A DNA stretch of 27,128 nt, taken from contig JACVTC010000457.1 in NCBI GenBank assembly GCA_016946835.1, forward strand, positions 1-27,128, given 5' to 3'. The stretch is from Neocallimastix lanati (nom. inval.) (taxonomy: Eukaryota; Neocallimastigomycota; Neocallimastigomycetes; Neocallimastigales; Neocallimastigaceae). Positions 18,867 to 26,484 of this stretch are shown here, one piece after another. Each line of letters begins with the position of its first letter. The stretch's first letter is position 1. Under the pieces are notes generated by a model. It was not told the origin of the DNA. It saw only the letters and a list, made by a program, of their open reading frames with translations, and made no database searches. Made by a program: the position numbers and the translations under genes.

Positions 18867-21800
18867 TCAAGCTTCTCTGTAAGCGGAGTTAAACTTTACT
18901 AAATTTTTAAAGTGAACATTCCTATCGAGTTGCTTTCCAGTCTTCTGATCGATTAAGGTTGCCGTGTTGAATTGAATTTTTAAAATTTTAAATGGTCCAT
19001 TGTAATATGGTTCTAGCTTAGTGCGGCTAAAGTTTCTAACAAGAACAAGATCACCAGCTTTTAATTCTTTTCCTTTTTTCATACTTATTTGTTCTTCTCG
19101 TCTTGTTGCCCAATACTTGTTAGCATTCTTCACATTTTCGCATGCTTCTCTAGTCCATTGATAATGACGAACAAATTTTTCCATTAAAATTTCATCATAC
19201 GATTTACCTGCATTTTCAATTGTTCTTATGGCTATATCATAAGGCTGTTGGTCTTCTCTTCCATATACTAATTCAAAACTAGAATGTCCGGTAGCTGTGT
19301 TTTTGGTAGTTCGAAGTGCCCATAAAGCAGAAGGTAAAACTTCATCCCAATCTTGATTTTTCCTTCCTAATAAACGAAGTAATTTTCCAATTTCTTTATT
19401 TCGGTTTTCAGTGAGACCATTGGATTCAGGGTGATAGGTAGCTATGAATTTTACATAAACATCATAAAGATCAAGAAAGATTTTAGTCATATCAGAAGTG
19501 AATTGGACTCCATTATCTGTAGTAATAACTTGAGGCACACCATGTCTTGCAAAAACGTTTATTAAAAATTTAATTATATCAGAGGAAGTTATGTTTTCAG
19601 TGGGTTCGGCTTCAACCCATTTGGTAAAGTAATCAACAGTTACTATAATATATTGATTATTATTTCTTGTTTTTGGTAACGGTCCTATAATATCTAATCC
19701 TAAATGCACAAAGGGACCCTCCACTTTAGTTGGATGGTTTTCGGTTGGTTCTGGATATGGTTGAGGACGATTTAATTGGCATTTTTCACAATTACTAACA
19801 ATTCTTTTGATATCTTTAATCATATGATTCCAATAAAAGTTTTTCTTAAGTCTTTGATATGTTTTGTAATATCCTTCGTGGCCAATATTATGAGCTTCTA
19901 AAATTAATTTAAACCTTTCATTTTCGTCCGTTATTAATTTTCTATAATTTCCATTGTCGATAAAGTAATCTTCACCATCAATAACAGTAAACTTTTCATT
20001 AATAAATTCCTTTATAACCTTAGATAATAATTCTTCATTATTTCCATTAGTAATTTTTGTTAATAATATCTTTCTCTCTTCCTTACTTTTCATTCTTGAA
20101 AGAGCATCAGCTAACACATTCTTTTTGCCTGATTCATATTTTATATTAATTCCAAGCATACTAGCGGTTAGACACCATCTTGTTTGCCTTGCATTCAAAG
20201 GTTCTTTATTCTTAAATAAACCAACTAATGGTTTATGATCTGTGTAAATAGTTGTAGGTAATGGATTTCCTTCAATATAAGATTTAAATTTAGTCATACA
20301 GTAAAATAAAGCTGTTCCTTCCAAATCTGTGATACCATAATTCTTTTCAGTTTTCTTCAAACTTCTACTTATAAAGTGTATTGGATGCTCCTTACCGGTT
20401 TCTTCTTCTTTTTGTAAAAGAACTCCACCAATTCCATTATACGAAGCATCAGTTCTAATGATAAAAGGTTTGTCAAATGACGGAAATTTTAGAATAGGTG
20501 CATTGATTAATTTTTCTTTTAGGAGTTCAAAGCTTTCTTGTTGTTCTTTATTCCATTCATATTTAGTATTCTTTTTCAATAATTTACATAAAGGTGAGGT
20601 AATTTGAGCATATTTAGGGATAAAGTCACGATAATACCCTATTGCTCCTAGAAATGATCTTAATTCATGAATTGATGAAGGGGCTTCCCACTTCTTAATA
20701 GCTGTTATTTTACTTTCCATGGGACTTAATCCTTTAGTAGTAAGTTTGTGACCTAATACATCAACTTCAGTTTGAAGAAAATGGCACTTTTCAATATTAA
20801 TTTTTAACTTGTTTTCTTTAAATACTTCTAATACTTGTTTAATATGAATTAAATGTTCTTCGATACTTTTTGAATAGATCAAAACATCATCAATAAATAC
20901 ATAAACAAATTCACCAATAAAAGGGAATAAAATTTTATTCATTTCTCTTTGGAAGGTTGAGGGAGCTCCAGTAAGTCCAAAAGGCATAACCTTAAATTGA
21001 TAATTTCCAAACTTAGTAGTGAAAGTGGTTACTTCAACGCTTTCTTCATCCATTAAGATTTGGTGAAAACCAGAAAATAAATCAAGAGTTGTAAATATTT
21101 TAGATCCTCCGAGACTATCAAAAATTTCATCTATATATGGAACTGAATAAGAATCTTTTTCTGTCATATCATTGACTTTTCGGTAGTCAATACACAAGCG
21201 CCACTTTCCATTGTGTTTTAGAATGAGTACTACTGGAGATGACCATTCTGAACAGGATGGTTCTATCAATCCTTTCTTAATAAGCTTTGTAAGTTCTTCT
21301 TTTAAGATATCTGATTTTAATTTAGTTAACCTATAACTTCTTAATTTTACTGGCTTTGCATTTGCTTTCAAACGGATCTTATGTGGTGAAAGTTTAGAAG
21401 GAGTTAGTTCTTCTGTTGAAGTGGCAACTATGTCAATCATTTCTTTGAGAATTTTAATAATTTGTTCTTTATAATCTTTATTTAAGGTACTTAAAAATTC
21501 ATCACTCTCAATAAATTCCATTGGAGTTAATTCCTTTATAATTTCCTTTTCATTATTCGTTTCTTTAACTTTTCTAATAGTGCAAATTATACTTTCTTCA
21601 TCATAATATTGATTATTTATTTTAGCTATTTCTTCGTATTCACTTTCTGACAAAAGTTTACATAAACTGTTTAAGGTCGGATGAATAAATAAACAATGAT
21701 CGATTTGAGTTTTAAAGTTTATTAACATATCATAAAATGAGTCTTCTTTCTCAATAATTCTAAAGTCCGCATTAAATTCATAATTATTAATTTTTACTGG

Positions 21801-22871
21801 TAATTGAACAATAATTCCTTCCGAGTATTCTTCATCTTGTGTTGCTAGTTGGATTCTTCCACGACTTTTTCCAACTGTTTCATATTCACCAGGTAATTTA
21901 TCAAAATACTGCTTAGTAACGATGCTTAGGTTACTACAAGAATCAATTAAAAGTTTTCCTAGTACTCCGTCAACACTTGCATCAACCATTGCTAAGTCTT
22001 CTTCGGCTACTTCATTACTTTTACTTATGTAGCTATGATCATAGTTATTCACTAATAAAGTTCGTGCTATTACATTGTCTACAGTTCCAATTATTTTAGA
22101 TTTTTCTAACTTTAAACCTTGAGTTAATTGTGAACGAATTTTCGGACATGCATTCAAGAGTTGACCTATCGTAATACTGGATTTAAGATTATTTAAATCA
22201 TCCATAATATTGTAAGGTTCTTTATTATTCATCATTTTGATATTCCTTTTTACTAACTGAGTATTTTCATTATTAGTTTCTTTAGTTTTTGTTGAAATTA
22301 ATTTTTCCAAAGTATTAGTTTTATTTTGTTGATTATCTTTATTCATTTCTATATCTTCTATTTCATTATCGATTACAAGTATATCTTCAGATTCAACTTT
22401 TTTCTTTCCTTTTGATGAATAATTGTTGTTTTCTTCTTTACTTTCTCTTACTCTTGTTATATTTCTTAATTCCTTTTCTTTTTGTTTTTCTTTGTTAATA
22501 TTTGGTTGAGTTAAAATTGAAGGAAGTATTTGATTTTTATAAACTTTATTTGGTTTATTATGTAGCTCATTTTCTTTCTTCTTTCTTAAAGCAGGAGTTG
22601 CGAAAGGACGTGGATTATCTTTTAAACTTTTATGTACTTTCTTGGAATTATTTTCTTCCTTTTCGCTGTTATTATCATTCATTTTTCTTTTTATAGCATT
22701 TATAATGATATTATCCTCACTTTCAGTTGTGTCACTAAAATCAGATTCTTCAGATTCTTTATTAAAGGAATTATTATCAATTGGGGTATTCTTGGTAAAA
22801 GTATTATTTTGTAAATTATTTAATGAAGCTATTGTTTTGTCATTGGGAGTGCTTCTGCTCCCATTTAGAAG
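18867..22871 (-). CDS. pol: Pol polyprotein of element B (PR-RT-RNase H-IN), made by -1 frameshift
   Basis: The frame is open from 22901, in the -1 frame relative to gag. The first ATG at 22680-22682 would give 1271 residues. Entry at the slippery site adds 63 codons, for a Gag-Pol of about 1634 residues. Numbering from that ATG, residues 1-160 are charged linker, and the pre-protease motif is at about 169-192. The protease D247 sits in Asp-Ser-Cys instead of Asp-Thr/Ser-Gly, and the flap ILG is replaced by MLIN. RT spans about 440-650, with FIDD at 596-599. RNase H has D745, E788, D814 and D859. The integrase finger is H931, H935, C965, C968. The catalytic triad is D997, D1056, E1092, and GPF is at 1229-1231. 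There is no chromodomain. The upstream segment shares an AIKRK motif with the element C linker, which supports translation through the junction. The stop is 18 nt before the LTR. Confidence 0.95.
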   Translation of the reverse strand, partial: LLNGSRSTPNDKTIASLNNLQNNTFTKNTPIDNNSFNKESEESDFSDTTESEDNIIINAIKRKMNDNNSEKEENNSKKVHKSLKDNPRPFATPALRKKKENELHNKPNKVYKNQILPSILTQPNINKEKQKEKELRNITRVRESKEENNNYSSKGKKKVESEDILVIDNEIEDIEMNKDNQQNKTNTLEKLISTKTKETNNENTQLVKRNIKMMNNKEPYNIMDDLNNLKSSITIGQLLNACPKIRSQLTQGLKLEKSKIIGTVDNVIARTLLVNNYDHSYISKSNEVAEEDLAMVDASVDGVLGKLLIDSCSNLSIVTKQYFDKLPGEYETVGKSRGRIQLATQDEEYSEGIIVQLPVKINNYEFNADFRIIEKEDSFYDMLINFKTQIDHCLFIHPTLNSLCKLLSESEYEEIAKINNQYYDEESIICTIRKVKETNNEKEIIKELTPMEFIESDEFLSTLNKDYKEQIIKILKEMIDIVATSTEELTPSKLSPHKIRLKANAKPVKLRSYRLTKLKSDILKEELTKLIKKGLIEPSCSEWSSPVVLILKHNGKWRLCIDYRKVNDMTEKDSYSVPYIDEIFDSLGGSKIFTTLDLFSGFHQILMDEESVEVTTFTTKFGNYQFKVMPFGLTGAPSTFQREMNKILFPFIGEFVYVFIDDVLIYSKSIEEHLIHIKQVLEVFKENKLKINIEKCHFLQTEVDVLGHKLTTKGLSPMESKITAIKKWEAPSSIHELRSFLGAIGYYRDFIPKYAQITSPLCKLLKKNTKYEWNKEQQESFELLKEKLINAPILKFPSFDKPFIIRTDASYNGIGGVLLQKEEETGKEHPIHFISRSLKKTEKNYGITDLEGTALFYCMTKFKSYIEGNPLPTTIYTDHKPLVGLFKNKEPLNARQTRWCLTASMLGINIKYESGKKNVLADALSRMKSKEERKILLTKITNGNNEELLSKVIKEFINEKFTVIDGEDYFIDNGNYRKLITDENERFKLILEAHNIGHEGYYKTYQRLKKNFYWNHMIKDIKRIVSNCEKCQLNRPQPYPEPTENHPTKVEGPFVHLGLDIIGPLPKTRNNNQYIIVTVDYFTKWVEAEPTENITSSDIIKFLINVFARHGVPQVITTDNGVQFTSDMTKIFLDLYDVYVKFIATYHPESNGLTENRNKEIGKLLRLLGRKNQDWDEVLPSALWALRTTKNTATGHSSFELVYGREDQQPYDIAIRTIENAGKSYDEILMEKFVRHYQWTREACENVKNANKYWATRREEQISMKKGKELKAGDLVLVRNFSRTKLEPYYNGPFKILKIQFNTATLIDQKTGKQLDRNVHFKNLVKFNSAYREA

Positions 22872-22877
22872 TTTAAA
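22825..22877 (-). promoter_or_regulatory. Predicted -1 frameshift signal with H-type pseudoknot, element B
   Basis: On the element strand the heptamer TTTAAAC (22871-22877) is in gag frame as T TTA AAC, two codons before the gag stop. A 7-nt spacer TTCTAAA follows. Stem 1 TGGGAG (22858-22863) pairs with CTCCCA (22844-22849). Stem 2 GAAGC (22851-22855) pairs with GCTTC (22825-22829). Loop 1 is CA, there is one junction A, and loop 3 is the 14-nt A-rich ATGACAAAACAATA. All pairs are Watson-Crick. The -1 frame opens upstream at 22901 and runs into pol, so the slip site lies inside the required overlap. Confidence 0.8.
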
Positions 22878-23770
22878 GACTTTTTGGAATATATTTCTTT
22901 TTTATTTTTTTCCATAATCTTATTTAATTGAGGGCAATAGTATGAGTAATGACCTTCTTCCTTACAGAAGAAGCAAGTTTTAACAGATAAATTTCTCATT
23001 TTCTGGGTTGATTCTTCTATAATATCTTGAGGTTTCAGTTTATTATTTGTTTGACTTGTTTGGAAAGTTTCGTTTCTTCTTTTAGGATAAAGTCTTGAAG
23101 TAGTACTGTTTTGATTATTTTGATTATGCTGGGAATTATTAACATTATAGGTATTAATATTATTGTTCCTTACAGAAAGTCTATCTACTTTCTCGGCAAT
23201 TTTGAAAGCTTTCTCCATACTTATATCATCTTTAAGGGATAATTTCTTCCAGGCTTCATAATTATTTTGAATAGAGTCAATATAATCTAGTACACCAATG
23301 CGCTTTCTTCTCTTTTTATCAAGTTTAGTGTACAAAGTTCTATATCTTACATTAAAGTCTTTAATCTTTTCGTTTCTTTTAATTCGCATTGCACGAAGTT
23401 CTTTAAGAAGTAAATTTTGGTCTTCTTTAATACCGTAAAAATTTTCAAGACTTGAAATAATTTTTTCAAGAGAAGGAAATTTATCATCATCAACATTTTC
23501 TTCTTCATCATCTTCTTCTTCATCTGATGAATCATCACTTTCATCATCACTATCTTCTCCCAAATCTTCAATAACGCGTTGTACTTCACCAGAGCTGGTA
23601 AGTAAACAAGCATTAAATATTGTTTCCGGATCTGTGATACCTTGTATCTTGATCCAAAGTTTTAATTCAGTAGCCCAGGACTTTATATCTAAATTGTCCT
23701 TGCTAAGCTTCACTATGTCTCGTAATTCTTTCTTTAATTCTTTAAAACTTAAAGTACTTTTAGTAGACAT
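22865..23770 (-). CDS. gag: Gag polyprotein of element B
   Basis: This is a capsid/nucleocapsid protein of 301 residues, from the ATG at 23768-23770 (A at -3) to the stop TAA at 22865-22867. Residues 1-70 and 98-200 look like the helical capsid region of Ty3/Gypsy Gag (conserved SWATELKLW and a Tyr/Arg-rich segment RVRYRTLY-like at about 140-148). They are split by an acidic Asp/Ser/Glu tract at 73-96. A Asn/Gln-rich stretch follows at 203-224. The single CCHC zinc knuckle is C266, C269, H274, C279 (C-x2-C-x4-H-x4-C). The tail is Lys-rich and its codons carry the slippery heptamer, so Gag-Pol should arise at a fraction of Gag. The sister copy at 5468-6379 has a premature stop at the codon for Gln237. 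Confidence 0.94.
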   Translation of the reverse strand: MSTKSTLSFKELKKELRDIVKLSKDNLDIKSWATELKLWIKIQGITDPETIFNACLLTSSGEVQRVIEDLGEDSDDESDDSSDEEEDDEEENVDDDKFPSLEKIISSLENFYGIKEDQNLLLKELRAMRIKRNEKIKDFNVRYRTLYTKLDKKRRKRIGVLDYIDSIQNNYEAWKKLSLKDDISMEKAFKIAEKVDRLSVRNNNINTYNVNNSQHNQNNQNSTTSRLYPKRRNETFQTSQTNNKLKPQDIIEESTQKMRNLSVKTCFFCKEEGHYSYYCPQLNKIMEKNKKEIYSKKSLNF

Positions 23771-25142
23771 TTCGTTTTTAGTTAATAATTTTTTTATTGT
23801 AAATTAACGAGGTTATTAAATACGAATAAATTTGAAAGTCCAACTTTAAAAATATAATTTAACAAGTAATTTAATATCGAATCAAATTTTAAAACAATAT
23901 ATCTTAGTAATTTTTGAAAATAATAATTTTATTTGCTTTCTTTAGTAAGTATAAGCTCGAAATCCTTATCGACAACTTAGTAGAAATTATAAAGCACGAG
24001 GTTCTTTTCGACTACTTTTTTAAGAATAATTTTAAGTTCGAAATCTTTATCGACAACTTAATAGAATAATTTTAAGTTCGAAATCTTTATCGACAACTTA
24101 ATAGAATATTTTTCAAGCTCGAAATCTTTATCGACCACTTGAATTTTGTAATTTAGTATATTTGTAGTAATAAATTTAGAAGCAAAGTTTTATTTATTAT
24201 TTTCACCTTTCAAAAATTTTTCTTTTTAAACGATAAATATTGTATTGTTATAGCTAATAAAATTATTAATTAATTATAATTATTAAATACAAAAAAATAA
24301 TCTTTATTGTCGTACAATCTGATAGTACACACTGTCTGACGTGCAGCTTACCTAATGGTGTCATGCCACGCGTGTGCCACGATTACTATATTCAATATAA
24401 AATATAGCAGTTCAGAGCCCACTAGCCCAATTACTATGTAGGATAAACTTAATCCGATAATCTATGTACGGAATAAAAAAAATTTTAAAAGTATTCAATA
24501 ATATTTTTATTAACTAATAAAAATTAACTAAAAACACAATATTTTCAAAGTAAATTAAGATTCTATTACAGGAATTATATAACAAATAAAGTACCAGTAA
24601 TAAAAAAATAAAAAAAATTTAAATGGCGAAGTTAGCCAAAGTCTGATACTTTATATAATAAAGTGCCTTATAACTAGCACAAAGAAAAGTAAAAAAAATT
24701 ATATAAAAAAAACAATCTTACGCCTTCGGTGACGTAAGCTCCTTATTCGCCAGTGCTTGGAAAGTACCCGCACCTTCGTGTGTTGAAACGTTGAAGGTTG
24801 AACTATTATTACCGGGTCGGTAACCAAATACCTTCGTCTACTTTCCAATTAATCTCCAAATTAACTACTATTCAATAACCTACTATGAATAGAGTTAATT
24901 TGTTGCTATCTGAGAATACACTGTGTATGAGCTCTATCCGCTCCTTGTTATAATTTTACAAAATTTGTTTTTTTTAGAATCTTAATTTTACTTATTTAAA
25001 AAAATTTTTTTTTATATATATATATCAAACAAGCGCCATGGGTTAATCAAAGGATTAACGACTTACTTGTTTATCAATATAAAATAAAAAAAAAAAAATT
25101 AAAAAAAAAATCTATGTTATTTACTATTATTTCTATTTAATT
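23771..25142 (-). other. Long untranslated leader of element B
   Basis: About 1.37 kb lies between the primer-binding site and gag without a convincing ORF. It carries the 40-bp repeat cluster, a less AT-rich block at about 24300-24475, and a folded block with inverted repeats CTTACG/CGTAAG (24717-24738) and TTACCG/CGGTAA (24809-24823). The motif CGAAGG occurs three times in the folded block on the element strand. The layout is the same as in the degenerate copy; function is unknown. Confidence 0.6.
23950..24140 (-). repeat. 40-bp tandem repeats in the leader of element B
   Basis: Four TCGAAATC[C/T]TTATCGA cores start at 23957, 24038, 24078 and 24119. The degenerate relative has seven, so the array length is variable. 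Each core is self-complementary at its ends (TCGA). Confidence 0.88.
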
Positions 25143-25159
25143 CCCCGATATCTCCACCA
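25143..25159 (-). other. Primer-binding site of element B
   Basis: TGGTGGAGATATCGGGG on the element strand lies 6 nt after the 5' LTR and is identical to the site in the degenerate copy. It predicts a primer tRNA with 3' end CCCGATATCTCCA plus CCA. It does not match the neighbouring tRNA-Leu, whose 3' end is TACTTGCA. Confidence 0.75.
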
Positions 25160-25165
25160 TATAAA

Positions 25166-25470
25166 TGTTAAGGTTTTAGAGAATTAAATAAAAATAAAGT
25201 AAGGAAACACAAATTTTATTTATTTATTTATTATTTTTATTTATAAATTTATTTGATTTTATTTGATGATATTTAAAATTAGTAGCAAAATTTACAACTA
25301 TTTATACTTTTTTTTTCAAGGCATAAAAGTTGTTCTTGCCACTAAATTACATTTTATTATTATTTTTCTTTTTATATATAAAAAACTATTAAATTTAAAT
25401 TGATTTTTATAATCAATTATATAAAATTTAATTATAACAATATAAATAAAATACATTTATAATATTAATA

Positions 25471-25523
<53 letters not shown>

Positions 25524-26010
25524 CTAATCTATCTAAAATATTACTAATAAGAATTTATTTAATTGGCTAAAATTTTTATTACAATCTGTTAAAATATTCA
25601 AATAAAAATAAAAATACTATTCTAATATAAAGGTTTTTAATAAAATAAAATATTTTTCAATATAAAATAAAACATTTCGATATAAAATTTTATAATAAAA
25701 AGTTAAAATATAATATATAAATTTTTAATTATCAATATATAAAAATATTATTAATATAAATTTTCATTATTAATATAAAAAAAATAAGATTTATTATTAA
25801 TATTGCTAATATAAGTTTTAAATATATAAAAATATTACTATTAATATAAGATTTAATATAAAAATATAAAGTTTAATATAATTTTTGATTTAATTTTTGA
25901 TCTTTGGATTTAAAAATTTATTAAAGTACAAAAATAATAATGTACACATAATGTATTAGAAATAAATCGTAGATTTAATTAAGAATGCATTATTTAGTAC
26001 ATTCTTATCA
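25166..26010 (-). repeat. 5' LTR of element B
   Basis: This 845-bp LTR has TG...CA ends and a T run of 49 (25475-25523). Its outer edge at 26010 is followed by target duplication AATT (26011-26014) and then the tRNA gene. It should contain the element promoter, facing away from the tRNA. Confidence 0.93.
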
Positions 26011-26025
26011 AATTTTGTCGAAGAA

Positions 26026-26105
26026 GCAAGTATGGCCGAGTGGTCTAAGGCGCTACGTTCAGGTCGTAGTCAGTAATGGCGCGGGTTCGAATCCCGCTAC
26101 TTGCA
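26026..26105 (+). tRNA. tRNA-Leu (anticodon CAG)
   Basis: The acceptor stem GCAAGTA (26026-26032) pairs with TACTTGC (26098-26104), with discriminator A at 26105. The anticodon stem CTACG/CGTAG encloses the loop TTCAGGT, giving anticodon CAG (26060-26062), which reads CUG leucine codons. The T arm GCGGG/CCCGC encloses TTCGAAT. The D arm has GCC/GGC with AGTGG. A variable arm of 11 nt is consistent with a class II tRNA. The internal Pol III promoter is clear: A box TGGCCGAGTGG (26033-26043) and B box GGTTCGAATCC (26084-26094). There is no intron and no encoded CCA, as expected for a eukaryotic nuclear gene. Confidence 0.97.
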
Positions 26106-26112
26106 AATTAAC

Positions 26113-26117
26113 TTTTT
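26113..26117 (+). terminator. Pol III terminator of tRNA-Leu
   Basis: A run of five T on the sense strand lies 7 nt after the end of the mature tRNA, which is the usual eukaryotic Pol III stop signal. Confidence 0.8.
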
Positions 26118-26261
26118 AAAATAAAATTATTTATTTTAAACTCTAAAATTATTGATAATGTAAAAAAAAATAATATTTTTACATTTTTACTCAAATTATG
26201 TAATAAAGGAAAAAGGTTATTGGTTTATGTACAATAAAAAAATTTATAAATATAATATTTT

Positions 26262-26484
26262 AATTGGGAAATTTCGCCAAATTGCATTTCGCCATTTTTT
26301 GAAAGTATGTGGCGTATTAAAAAAATGTGGCATTTCGCCCAATTGATAATTATTAAATAAATAAAATTAAATAAATTAATATTGAATAAAAACAATTTAA
26401 AAAAAATTATTTTGAATATTTATTTATTTATTTATATGAATACTCCACTTGTCGAAATGCAACCTGGCGAAATGCAACTCTCCC
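26262..26484. repeat. Small non-coding repeat with inverted TTTCGCC arms
   Basis: GCATTTCGCC occurs at 26284-26293 and 26330-26339, and its complement GGCGAAATGC at 26466-26475 (variant GTCGAAATGC at 26451-26460). The left end GGGA...TTTCGCCAAATTGCATTTCGCC and the right end read on the other strand, GGGAGAG...TTTCGCCAGGTTGCATTTCGAC, align as degenerate terminal inverted repeats about 220 bp apart. A second inner pair is AATTGGG (26262-26268) with CCCAATT (26338-26344). I see no target duplication and no ORF. It could be a MITE-like element or the end of a larger repeat. Confidence 0.5.

Larger units (their letters stand above)
18007..26010 (-). mobile_element. Element B: intact Ty3/Gypsy LTR retrotransposon next to a tRNA gene
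   Basis: This 8.0-kb element lies on the minus strand, with LTRs at 18007-18848 and 25166-26010 and the 4-bp duplication AATT (18003-18006 and 26011-26014). It belongs to the same family as the degenerate copy at 602-8725. gag and pol are uninterrupted, and the only differences I see between the two LTRs are homopolymer lengths, so it is very young and possibly active. Its 5' LTR ends 15 nt from the mature 5' end of a tRNA-Leu gene and is transcribed away from it. That is the arrangement expected for a Pol III-targeting Ty3-like integrase. Confidence 0.96.

Noticed and set aside
18867-18990. Chromodomain at the integrase C-terminus
   Set aside because: The protein ends shortly after the GPF module, without the aromatic cage residues or the length of a chromodomain. 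Element C is the same.
22680-22682. ATG as the true pol start of element B
   Set aside because: The frame is open 73 codons further upstream into gag, that segment resembles the element C linker (AIKRK), and a full frameshift signal precedes it.
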